Of a stretch of DNA of 15,049 nucleotides, positions 7,411-13,021 are shown piece by piece. The notes beneath the pieces are model-generated. The model worked only from the letters and a program-made list of their open reading frames with translations. It ran no database searches and was not told the DNA's origin. Position numbers and translations under genes: made by a program. The stretch's first letter is position 1. Every line of letters begins with the position of its first letter. Source of the stretch: Nitrospiraceae bacterium (GTDB lineage: Bacteria > Nitrospirota > Nitrospiria > Nitrospirales > Nitrospiraceae); the NCBI GenBank assembly GCA_005793285.1, contig SXPO01000077.1, positions 1 to 15,049 on the forward strand. The letters run 5' to 3'.

Positions 7411-7782
7411 CTACTCAAACAGCTCGCGAAAGTGATCCTCCGATGCCTCCCACGCCTGCGGCGCATGAGTTTGGAACCAGCGTCCAAGAAATTGTTTCTG
7501 GCTCGGCGTCAACATCTGCTTGATCTGGTGAGACCGTCCTTGGAGAGGTTGAAGGAACCCCACCTGCTTGGCCACATCCAAGGTGGCGGTGCGGACATAG
7601 ACATTGGTAAACACCGAAGGCTTGTCGTCCTCGCCTTCGCCCTGAACCCAGACGGAAAGAAACCGGTCCAGGGTGAGCCCGACGCTGTCCATCGCCGGCT
7701 CGGTGTCATGAAACAGCTCGTTCTCGGACTTTGGCATCGGCGTATCGTCCGCAGCCCGAAAGAGAAAATTTTTCTTCCACAT
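7411..7782 (-). CDS. Hypothetical protein, 123 aa
   Basis: A real gene by context: GGAG lies 8 bases before the ATG, a sigma70-like promoter sits at 7809-7838, and the PLD nuclease gene follows directly. I do not recognise the family. The protein has no signal peptide and no membrane segment. It starts with 'MWKKNFLFRAADDTPMP', has a mid segment 'FLSVWVQGEGEDDKPSVFTNVYVRTATLDVAKQVGFLQP', and ends in a polar, aromatic stretch 'FLGRWFQTHAPQAWEASEDHFRELFE'. It could be a cytosolic partner of the secreted nuclease, but nothing in the sequence shows that. Confidence 0.65.
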   Translation of the reverse strand: MWKKNFLFRAADDTPMPKSENELFHDTEPAMDSVGLTLDRFLSVWVQGEGEDDKPSVFTNVYVRTATLDVAKQVGFLQPLQGRSHQIKQMLTPSQKQFLGRWFQTHAPQAWEASEDHFRELFE

Positions 7783-7808
7783 GGCGGTAACTCCGTGAAT
7801 GCGCTGGC

Positions 7809-7838
7809 ATAGTGGCGGCGAAGTCGGATTAAAGTCAA
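7809..7838 (-). promoter_or_regulatory. Candidate sigma70 promoter for the 7782-to-3203 minus-strand gene run
   Basis: On the minus strand, TTGACT (7833-7838) and CACTAT (7809-7814) are separated by 18 bases. Transcription would start near 7802, about 20 bases before the ATG of the hypothetical-protein gene. No other convincing promoter is visible between that gene and 3203, so it may drive much of the run. Confidence 0.45.
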
Positions 7839-8070
7839 GGCTACTGTGCTGGCGTCAAACGCCCAAGCGGACCAGAAGCAGAGGTGGTGCGGGAAATTCG
7901 GACAGGTCGATCAGGGATAGTCTGGCTCAACCCACGCCGTGGAGGACACGGCCAACAGAGGAGACCACACATGGCGCGTGACGGCAGAACCCCGGATGAG
8001 TGCGACGGTGAGAACCTGCCTACAGGGCCCAAGACCGCATAGGCATACACCGCACGGCTACACGTATGAA

Positions 8071-8085
8071 GACAGAATTTCTGTC
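8071..8085. repeat. 15-base palindrome, possible regulator site
   Basis: A perfect palindrome with one central base, GACAGAA-T-TTCTGTC. It lies in the spacer about 110 bases downstream of the antitoxin stop. Its function is unknown. Confidence 0.3.
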
Positions 8086-8181
8086 CAACCAACCGGAGCC
8101 GCTCTTTGTTGTGAGCAGACGCTTAATCGCGCGTCAAGAAAATCAGAATGTCCCTATTTCTTCGCCCCGATTTTCATGAAA

Positions 8182-8249
8182 CGTCACGCAGCGTCAAGCG
8201 GCACGGCGCTTCTTTCCACGTCCGCTTGAACGCGCAGTTAGACGTGACG
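8182..8249. repeat. Nested inverted repeats over the end of the antitoxin gene, weakly attC-like
   Basis: Two nested arm pairs: outer CGTCACG (8182-8188) with CGTGACG (8243-8249), inner TCAAGCGG (8194-8201) with CCGCTTGA (8222-8229). The left gap is 5 bases and the right gap 13. On the minus strand the right part reads GTCTAAC-TGCGCGT-TCAAGCGG and the left part CCGCTTGA-CGCTGCGTGACG. This recalls the R''-L''...L'-R' order of an integron attC site, with a good R''-like GTCTAAC but no GTTRRRY at the other end. It could equally be an ordinary hairpin; there is no T-run for a terminator. Confidence 0.3.
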
Positions 8250-8517
8250 ACTTTTCGACGAAACGACCAGCTACGAACTTATGCAATACGCTGGCAATAA
8301 GCGTTTGGTAGGGAACACCTTCTTCTGCGGCACGAACCTGGATTTCAGAAAGGTCAGGTGTAGACAACCTGATATTGACACGCTTGTTCTTGCTGAGGGT
8401 CGCACGCGCATACTCGCGATACCGACGCAGGGACGCTTCGGAGGTTACCGTTGATTGAAGCTCGCCAGATTCGAAAGCCGACAGAATTTGCTTCTCATAA
8501 CGATCAAGAGATTTCAT
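8194..8517 (-). CDS. CopG-type ribbon-helix-helix antitoxin (BrnA-like)
   Basis: A 107-residue protein. The DNA-binding strand and helices are 'NKRVNIRLSTPDLSEIQVRAAEEGVPYQTLIASVLHKFVAGRF' around residues 44-86, which is the usual ribbon-helix-helix antitoxin pattern. An N-terminal acidic and helical part (residues 1-40) and a strongly basic C-terminal tail (SSGRGKKRRAA) flank it. It should bind the toxin and repress the operon. Its ATG overlaps the toxin stop by four bases (ATGA), and it lies downstream of the toxin gene, as in BrnT/BrnA pairs. The last codons contain the inverted repeat at 8182-8249. The lower G+C than in neighbouring genes suggests acquisition. Confidence 0.85.
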   Translation of the reverse strand: MKSLDRYEKQILSAFESGELQSTVTSEASLRRYREYARATLSKNKRVNIRLSTPDLSEIQVRAAEEGVPYQTLIASVLHKFVAGRFVEKSSRLTARSSGRGKKRRAA

Positions 8518-8795
8518 GGTTTCCCTCTCATTCCATATTCGCGCATTGCTTTACGACTAGGGATAATCGTTTTCAGAAAGACGTACTCTGCTTCGTCTAT
8601 ATGTGGCACGAGATACACATAGGAAGTAATTGCCACAACAAAAACACCCTGGCTTGGATAACGAGCAGGATTGGGGTGTCCCACAACATCCAATAATCCG
8701 CCGGACTCAATAGCCAGCACCACATCCTCAAAAGAAACGCCACGACTTGCTTTAAGCTGTTCGTTCTTCTGGAAATTCCAATGGAAAGTTTTCAC
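8514..8795 (-). CDS. BrnT-like toxin of a type II toxin-antitoxin pair
   Basis: A 93-residue protein of the BrnT-like group. 'FHWNFQKNEQLKASRGVSFEDVVLAIESGGLLD' at the N-terminus and 'FVVAITSYVYLVPHIDEAEYVFLKTIIPSRKAM' at the C-terminus follow the family pattern. Members that have been tested are RNases that block growth until bound by the partner antitoxin. I chose the GTG at 8795 rather than the ORF's upstream ATGs for two reasons: family similarity begins at that codon, and a near-consensus promoter (8802-8830) would place the transcript start on the G of this GTG. The gene would then be translated from a leaderless message. The antitoxin gene follows with a 4-base overlap. Confidence 0.82.
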   Translation of the reverse strand: MKTFHWNFQKNEQLKASRGVSFEDVVLAIESGGLLDVVGHPNPARYPSQGVFVVAITSYVYLVPHIDEAEYVFLKTIIPSRKAMREYGMRGKP

Positions 8796-8801
8796 CCGGG
8801 A

Positions 8802-8830
8802 ATTATATACACGCCGGTGCCTTTTGTCAT
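8802..8830 (-). promoter_or_regulatory. Near-consensus sigma70 promoter of the toxin-antitoxin operon
   Basis: On the minus strand, ATGACA (8825-8830) and a perfect TATAAT (8802-8807) are separated by 17 bases. The expected start, 7 bases past the -10 box, is base 8795, the first base of the toxin's GTG. This is the best promoter match in the window. The CCCGGG at 8795-8800 is a small palindrome that an autorepressor could use. Confidence 0.65.
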
Positions 8831-8885
8831 CAGGTGGCAGAGAACAACCCACTGTGTCTAACGCGGCTATCTGACCATTTCTCAT

Positions 8886-8913
8886 GGGTGTTATGCAGAT
8901 CGGCATAACACCC
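8886..8913. repeat. Perfect 11-base inverted repeat with 6-base loop
   Basis: GGGTGTTATGC (8886-8896) and GCATAACACCC (8903-8913) are exact reverse complements around AGATCG. It lies upstream of the toxin promoter and marks the left border of the carrier-cluster upstream region. There is no T-run, so it is not a standard terminator. It could be an operator, a hairpin, or the trace of a mobile element end. Confidence 0.55.
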
Positions 8914-9079
8914 GTCCTTGCATGCGCTCACATACCATCCAGCGGACTGCGGACACCGGCTGGCCTTGATGAAGGACATGCATATAGCTCAGAGCCGATC
9001 GTGACAGTACCAGCCCCTAGGTGCCGGACGGAATGAATCCAATCTTCAGCCCATGACTCTAACAGTCCATACGGTTGCC

Positions 9080-9113
9080 TTGACAAGCAACGTACGCGTT
9101 TGCTAGCTTGACA
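9080..9113 (+). promoter_or_regulatory. Candidate promoter region of the sulfur-carrier cluster
   Basis: Two CTTGACAA copies (from 9079 and 9107) lie 28 bases apart. The first TTGACA (9080-9085) has TAGCTT (9104-9109) after an 18-base spacer, an acceptable sigma70 match. The second has no good -10 box. Between them AGCAA..TTGCT forms a small dyad, so an operator overlapping the promoter is possible. Transcription would begin near 9116, about 33 bases before the first ATG. Confidence 0.4.
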
Positions 9114-9148
9114 AAATCCCTAATCTCTATGCCAACTTGGGAGCATTC

Positions 9149-9349
9149 ATGCAGGTGAAGATCAACGGAAAATCAGAGGAAGTCCAGGGGGGAACCGTCC
9201 TCGACTTGCTCACGGCCAAAAAGATCGAACCTCAAATGGTCGCTGTCGAGGTCAATGACAAAGTCCTGGATCGCGAGCACCTTGGCGCCACGCCCCTCAA
9301 CGAAGGAGACCAGGTTGAGTTTCTGTTCTACATGGGAGGAGGCCGGTGA
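9149..9349 (+). CDS. thiS: ThiS-like sulfur-carrier protein with C-terminal GGGR
   Basis: A 66-residue ubiquitin-fold carrier, the usual ThiS length. It begins 'MQVKINGKSEEVQGGTVLDLL', has the ThiS-like 'VAVEVNDKVLDREH', and ends 'GDQVEFLFYMGGGR'. The C-terminal glycine of such carriers is adenylated and converted to a thiocarboxylate. Here an arginine follows the glycines, so the tail must be trimmed before activation, unless Arg is tolerated. The JAMM protease encoded at 13869 could do this. I placed the start at ATG 9149, with GGGAG about 6 bases upstream, rather than at the in-frame TTG at 9137. Its neighbour is a cysteine synthase, not thiamine genes, so a role in cysteine synthesis is more likely than in thiamine synthesis. 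The symbol reflects the family only. Confidence 0.8.
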   Translation: MQVKINGKSEEVQGGTVLDLLTAKKIEPQMVAVEVNDKVLDREHLGATPLNEGDQVEFLFYMGGGR

Positions 9350-9351
9350 CG

Positions 9352-10275
9352 ATGGTGCTGCACAAAGAAATCACTGAGCTGATCGGGAATACCCCGCTCG
9401 TCCGGTTGAACCGGCTGTCAAAACCAGGCGCCGCCACGATCTACGGCAAAGTGGAGTTTTTCAATCCCGGCGGCAGCGTCAAGGACCGGATTTGCCTCAA
9501 CATGATCAATGAGGCGGAACGCCAGGGCAAACTCAAACCAGGCGGAACCATCGTTGAGCCGACCAGCGGGAATACCGGTATCGGCCTGGCCTTGGTCGCA
9601 GCGGTTCGCGGTTATAAGCTGATCCTAGTCATGCCGGAAAGCATGAGCATGGAGCGGGCCAGCTTGCTGTCATCCTACGGCGCGCAGCTCGTCCTGACTC
9701 CGGCCTGGGAAGGCATGAAAGGCTCGATCAAAGAAGCGGAAAGCATCTTGGCGCAGAATCCCTCGTATGTCATGCCGGATCAGTTTTCCAACCCGGCTAA
9801 TCCGGCCATACACCGGATGACGACGGCGGTTGAAATTTGGGATGCGCTGAATGGACAGGTGGATGCGTTTGTCGCGGCAGTTGGAACCGGAGGCACGATC
9901 ACGGGGTGCGGTGAAGTGTTCAAGGAAAAGAATCCGGCCGTGAAGGTCATTGCCGTGGAACCGGCTGGATCGCCGGTGTTGTCCGGCGGCGACCCTGGTC
10001 CGCACAAGATCCAAGGGATCGGCGCGGGCTTCATTCCCAAGGTCTTAAATCGAGCAATTCTTGACCGCGTGATCACCGTGACCGACGACGAGGCCTATCA
10101 GACCGCCAAGCAATTGTCGAAAAAAGAAGGCCTGTTGGTCGGCATCTCAGCCGGCGCCAACGTGTTCGCTGCGCAGAAAGTTGCCGATGAATTGGGGGCC
10201 GGGAAAAACGTGGTGACGATTCTCTGCGACACCGGCGAGCGGTATATCAGCATCGAGAAGTATTTCAATATATAA
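9352..10275 (+). CDS. cysK: Cysteine synthase (O-acetylserine sulfhydrylase type)
   Basis: A 307-residue fold-type II PLP enzyme. The PLP lysine is K44 in 'NPGGSVKDR', the substrate loop is 'PTSGNTGIGLA', the phosphate-binding loop is 'GTGGTITG', and the end is 'CDTGERYISIEKYFNI'. The loop 'HKIQGIGAGFIP' is the canonical form of O-acetylserine enzymes and differs from Mycobacterium CysM, where an arginine in this loop selects O-phosphoserine. Sulfide or a thiocarboxylated carrier would supply sulfur. The gene follows the ThiS-like carrier with almost no gap; a GTG overlaps its stop (GTGA) at 9346, but I prefer ATG 9352, which has AGGAGG 9 bases upstream. Whether it uses sulfide or the carrier cannot be settled by sequence. 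Confidence 0.88.
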   Translation: MVLHKEITELIGNTPLVRLNRLSKPGAATIYGKVEFFNPGGSVKDRICLNMINEAERQGKLKPGGTIVEPTSGNTGIGLALVAAVRGYKLILVMPESMSMERASLLSSYGAQLVLTPAWEGMKGSIKEAESILAQNPSYVMPDQFSNPANPAIHRMTTAVEIWDALNGQVDAFVAAVGTGGTITGCGEVFKEKNPAVKVIAVEPAGSPVLSGGDPGPHKIQGIGAGFIPKVLNRAILDRVITVTDDEAYQTAKQLSKKEGLLVGISAGANVFAAQKVADELGAGKNVVTILCDTGERYISIEKYFNI

Positions 10276-10311
10276 GAACGCTGAAAATGACTTCAAACTT
10301 TGAGCGTTCTT
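10274..10311. repeat. Hairpin between cysK and the first E1 gene
   Basis: AAGAACGCT and AGCGTTCTT form a 9-base perfect stem; after one G-G mismatch, AAA and TTT extend it, leaving a 12-base loop. It overlaps the cysK stop codon and ends 17 bases before the ATG of the next gene. No T-run follows, so it is more likely an RNA-processing or stability hairpin, or an attenuator, than a complete terminator. Confidence 0.6.
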
Positions 10312-10327
10312 GGCACCGCTGAGTAAG

Positions 10328-11140
10328 ATGGAATTTACTGAAGAGCAAATAAATCGCTACAGCCGGCATATCCTGTTGCCGGAAGTCGGCGGCAAGGGAC
10401 AGAAGAAGATCGCCAAGGCGAAAATTCTTCTGGTCGGCGCCGGTGGACTCGGCTCGCCGGCTGCCCTGTACTTGGCAGCCGCCGGAGTAGGCCGGATCGG
10501 CCTGATCGACAGCGATGTGGTGGACTTGACCAATCTGCAGCGCCAAATTCTCCATCACACACCGGATGTCGGGCGTCCGAAGGTCCTGTCCGGAAAAGAA
10601 AAGATTCACGCGTTGAATCCTGATGTGGCCGTCTCGATGTACGAAGAACGCTTGACCGCCGGGAACGCGCTGAAAATCTTCGCCGACTACGATGTCGTCA
10701 TCGACGGGGTCGACAATTTCACGGCGAAATTTCTGATCAACGATGCCTGTTTCTTCGCCGGGAAACCGCTGGTGCATGGCGGCATTCTGCGCTTCGACGG
10801 CCGGGTGACGACGATCATCCCCAAGCAATCGGCTTGCTACCGCTGCGTCTTCAAATCGCCTCCGCCGCCCGGCTTAGTTGCCTCCTGTCAGGAAGCGGGC
10901 GTCATCGGCGTATTGGCCGGTATTATTGGTACGATCCAAGCTACAGAGTCCTTGAAGCTGGTGCTCGGCATCGGCCGTCCACTGACGAACCGTATGCTCG
11001 ACTTCGATGCGCGCAAGACACAGTTTCGTGAAATCAAAGTCCGCCGCAATCCCAATTGCGCACTCTGCGGCGAGCACCCAACGATCACCGAATTGTTCGA
11101 CGATGGAGATCCCTATGCCGGCTGTGCGGCGCATCCTTAA
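10328..11140 (+). CDS. moeB: MoeB/ThiF-type E1-like activating enzyme, first copy
   Basis: A 270-residue enzyme that adenylates the C-terminal glycine of a ubiquitin-like carrier. It has the nucleotide loop 'GAGGLGSPA' at residues 37-45, the aspartate cluster 'DSDVVDLTNLQRQ' at 61-73, 'DGVDNF' at 126-131, a conserved cysteine C187 in 'SCQEAGVIGVLAG', and a zinc site made by C170/C173 and C244/C247. No rhodanese domain is attached, so a sulfur donor must act from elsewhere. I chose ATG 10328, where family similarity ('F..EQ..RYSRH') starts; only a weak GAG lies upstream. Position after thiS and cysK suggests it activates the ThiS-like carrier. moeB is the family symbol; a molybdopterin role is not implied. 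Confidence 0.85.
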   Translation: MEFTEEQINRYSRHILLPEVGGKGQKKIAKAKILLVGAGGLGSPAALYLAAAGVGRIGLIDSDVVDLTNLQRQILHHTPDVGRPKVLSGKEKIHALNPDVAVSMYEERLTAGNALKIFADYDVVIDGVDNFTAKFLINDACFFAGKPLVHGGILRFDGRVTTIIPKQSACYRCVFKSPPPPGLVASCQEAGVIGVLAGIIGTIQATESLKLVLGIGRPLTNRMLDFDARKTQFREIKVRRNPNCALCGEHPTITELFDDGDPYAGCAAHP

Positions 11141-11167
11141 TCACAGATTGCCGAAGGTGGTGCTACG

Positions 11168-12418
11168 ATGAGCAAAATGAAAGCGCTGGTGTGCCGCGAG
11201 TGCGGGAAAGAATACCCGACCAAAGCGATTCACGTCTGCGAGATGTGTTTCGGTCCGCTCGAGGTGAAGTACAACTACGAAGAAATCAAAAAGACGATCT
11301 CCCGCAAGAAGATCGAGGGCGGCCCCCACAGCATGTGGCGCTATCTCGATCTGCTGCCGGTCGAAAGCACAAATTTCGTCGGGCCCCATGCCGGATTCAC
11401 GCCGTTGGTCCGCGCCAAGAATCTCGGCGCTTATCTCGGCCTGGACGAGCTCTACATCAAGAACGACACGGTGAATCACCCCACCCTGTCCTTTAAAGAT
11501 CGTGTGGTCGCCGTCGCCTTGACCCGCGCCAGAGAATTGGGTTTTGAGACCGTGGCCTGCGCTTCGACCGGGAACCTGGCTAATTCGGTGTCGGCCCATG
11601 CCGCATCGGCTAATCTGCATTGTTACGTATTCATCCCCGGCGATCTCGAAGCCGCCAAAGTGCTCGGCAATCTGATCTACAAGCCGCACGTCGTCGAAGT
11701 GGAGGGCAACTACGACGACGTCAACCGGCTGTGCAGCGAAATTGCCGGTGAACACGGCTGGGCATTCGTCAATATCAACATTCGCCCCTACTATGCGGAA
11801 GGCTCCAAAACCCTCGCCTTTGAAACCGTAGAACAGCTGGGTTGGAGAACCCCCGATCAAGTCGTCATTCCAATGGCATCCGGCTCGTTGTTGACCAAAA
11901 TTTGGAAGGGTCTGCATGAGCTGAAGTACGTGGGGCTGATCAATGAGGTGCAGACGAAAATCAACGGGGCCCAAGCAGAAGGGTGCTCGCCGATTTCTAC
12001 TGCCTTCAAGGCCGGCCGTGACTTCTTCAAACCGGTGAAGCCGAAAACCATCGCGAAGTCACTGGCGATCGGCAACCCGGCCGACGGCTACTATGCCCTG
12101 AAGACGACCGCCGAGAGCAACGGCGCCATGGACATGGTCACCGACGAAGAAGTGGTGGAAGGCATCCAGCTGCTCGCGCAAACCGAAGGCATCTTCGCCG
12201 AAACGGCCGGCGGCGTGACCATCGGTGTGCTCAAGAAGCTGGTGAAACAAGGTCTCATCAAGAAGAACGAGATGACGGTCGCCTATATTACGGGCAATGG
12301 ATTGAAGACACAGGAGGCGGTCATCGATGCCGTCGGACGGCCGACCCGCATTCAACCGAGCCTCGTCGCGTTTGAGAAAACCTTTAAACTCGGGAAAACC
12401 GGTGGTGGTGACGCATGA
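11168..12418 (+). CDS. thrC: Threonine-synthase-type PLP enzyme with N-terminal zinc ribbon
   Basis: A 416-residue fold-type II PLP enzyme, close to the usual ThrC length in archaea and some bacteria. The first 30 residues hold a zinc ribbon (C9, C12, C24, C27). The PLP lysine is K110 in 'HPTLSFKDR', followed by '[15 protein letters not shown]' and the loops 'MASGSLLTK' and '[11 protein letters not shown]'. ThrC normally makes threonine from O-phosphohomoserine. Here it sits between an E1 gene and a CysO-like carrier, its stop overlapping the carrier ATG (ATGA), which is not where a pure threonine gene is expected. One possibility is that it replaces the phosphate of O-phosphohomoserine with sulfur from the carrier, giving homocysteine; that is inference. 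AAGGTGG 7 bases upstream supports the ATG at 11168. Confidence 0.82.
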   Translation: MSKMKALVCRECGKEYPTKAIHVCEMCFGPLEVKYNYEEIKKTISRKKIEGGPHSMWRYLDLLPVESTNFVGPHAGFTPLVRAKNLGAYLGLDELYIKNDTVNHPTLSFKDRVVAVALTRARELGFETVACASTGNLANSVSAHAASANLHCYVFIPGDLEAAKVLGNLIYKPHVVEVEGNYDDVNRLCSEIAGEHGWAFVNINIRPYYAEGSKTLAFETVEQLGWRTPDQVVIPMASGSLLTKIWKGLHELKYVGLINEVQTKINGAQAEGCSPISTAFKAGRDFFKPVKPKTIAKSLAIGNPADGYYALKTTAESNGAMDMVTDEEVVEGIQLLAQTEGIFAETAGGVTIGVLKKLVKQGLIKKNEMTVAYITGNGLKTQEAVIDAVGRPTRIQPSLVAFEKTFKLGKTGGGDA

Positions 12419-12687
12419 TTAAAGTCCGTATTCCGACTCCGCTGAGACCGCTGACGAAAAACCAGGGTGAAGTCGATGTGGCCGCCGGCTCTGTTGCGGA
12501 CATGGTCGACAGGCTGGAGGCGTCTTATCCAGGTATCAAGTCGCGCCTCTGCGATGACAGCGGCGAATTGCGCCGGTTCGTCAACATCTATGTCAACGAA
12601 GAAGACATCCGGTTCTTGAAGGGCAAAGACACCGTACTGAAAACCGGAGACGAAGTCTCAATCGTGCCGGCCATTGCGGGAGGCTAA
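12415..12687 (+). CDS. CysO/MoaD-like sulfur-carrier protein ending in GG
   Basis: A 90-residue ubiquitin-fold carrier with an exposed diglycine end, '[12 protein letters not shown]'. It is longer than ThiS and has the features of Mycobacterium CysO: an early 'IPTPLRPLT', '[34 protein letters not shown]', and a C-terminal '-P-A-x-A-G-G'. CysO carries a thiocarboxylate that CysM uses to make cysteine, with Mec releasing the amino acid. Here it overlaps the ThrC-like gene and not the CysK gene. Because GG is already terminal, no trimming is needed. The overlap with the previous gene suggests coupled production of an equal amount of both. Confidence 0.88.
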   Translation: MIKVRIPTPLRPLTKNQGEVDVAAGSVADMVDRLEASYPGIKSRLCDDSGELRRFVNIYVNEEDIRFLKGKDTVLKTGDEVSIVPAIAGG

Positions 12688-12689
12688 CT

Positions 12690-12938
12690 ATGGCACATGT
12701 CTCACACTTGCGATTTCACGTCCGGTTTCCGGAAGACAAAGTGAAGGAGCCGATCATTTACCAGATCGGCCGTGAATACAACATCGTCACCAACGTGCGC
12801 CGCGCCGACGTGCGCGAAACCACGGGCTGGGTCGATGTCGAACTGTCCGGCGAAACGGCGGAAATCGAGCGCGCAATCGAAGGCCTACGCAAAAAAGGTT
12901 GTGTCGTCGATCCGATCGAATTGAACGTAGTGGAATGA
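12690..12938 (+). CDS. NIL-domain protein
   Basis: An 82-residue stand-alone NIL domain, spanning nearly the whole protein: 'HLRFHVRFPEDKVKEPIIYQIGREYNIVTNVRRADVRETTGWVDVELSG' and 'IEGLRKKGCVVDPIE'. NIL domains, an ACT-like fold, are found on the methionine ABC transporter MetN and near ferredoxins in methionine and homocysteine synthesis, so a link to sulfur amino acids is expected. It has no catalytic motif and is probably a binding or regulatory subunit, maybe of the ThrC-like enzyme or the E1. It starts 2 bases after the carrier stop with GGGAGG 6 bases upstream. Confidence 0.85.
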   Translation: MAHVSHLRFHVRFPEDKVKEPIIYQIGREYNIVTNVRRADVRETTGWVDVELSGETAEIERAIEGLRKKGCVVDPIELNVVE

Positions 12939-12944
12939 CAGGAA

Positions 12945-13015
12945 CGTGAAGCGCACTTCGTGAAGCGTATCTCGTCAGAGGATCGCGCTTCACGCTTCAC
13001 GAGCGACGAGATACG
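12945..13015. repeat. REP-like palindromic element before the second E1 gene
   Basis: The spacer is built of CGTGAAGCG words (12945-12953 and 12959-12967) and their reverse complements CGCTTCACG (12986-12994 and 12993-13001), plus an 11-base exact inverted repeat CGTATCTCGTC (12966-12976) / GACGAGATACG (13005-13015). The transcript could fold into a branched hairpin. Its right arm ends 6 bases before the ATG of the next gene, where a ribosome site should be. A second, shorter stretch of the same flavour (GTGACGCGTGAAACG) lies at 13828-13845 before the JAMM gene. Elements of this type are known as repeated intergenic palindromes in other genomes. Confidence 0.6.
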
Positions 13016-13021
13016 ATCATT

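Larger units (their letters stand above)
7783..8193. other. Intergenic region between the hypothetical protein and the toxin-antitoxin pair
   Basis: A 411-base spacer. It carries the promoter at 7809-7838, a 15-base palindrome at 8071-8085 (GACAGAA-T-TTCTGTC), and half of an inverted repeat that continues into the antitoxin gene (8182-8249). A 23-codon plus-strand ORF beginning at ATG 7971 with GAGGAG 7 bases upstream reads MARDGRTPDECDGENLPTGP then KTA and a stop; it is too short to call. No other ORF in the spacer looks protein-coding. Confidence 0.5.
8796..9148. other. Intergenic region between the toxin gene and the sulfur-carrier cluster
   Basis: A 353-base divergent spacer. It holds the toxin promoter (8802-8830, minus), an 11-base-arm perfect inverted repeat (8886-8913), and twin TTGACA boxes before the carrier cluster (9080-9113, plus). 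A minus-strand ORF of 49 residues (8979 down to 8830) starts with weak support and overlaps the repeat and promoter; I do not call it. Bases 8915-9070 show nothing else I can name. Confidence 0.5.

Noticed and set aside
8796..8906. N-terminal extension of the toxin from an ATG at 8906
   Set aside because: Family similarity starts at the GTG at 8795 and the best promoter in the window lies inside the extension.
8830..8979. Minus-strand ORF of 49 residues (begins MSFIKASRCPQSAGWYVSAC)
   Set aside because: It overlaps the toxin promoter and the 11-base inverted repeat and has no clear ribosome site; it could still be a small gene but I cannot support it.
9149..9349. Thiamine synthesis role for the ThiS-like protein
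   Set aside because: No thiG, thiC, thiE or other thiamine gene is nearby; the neighbours are sulfur amino-acid genes.
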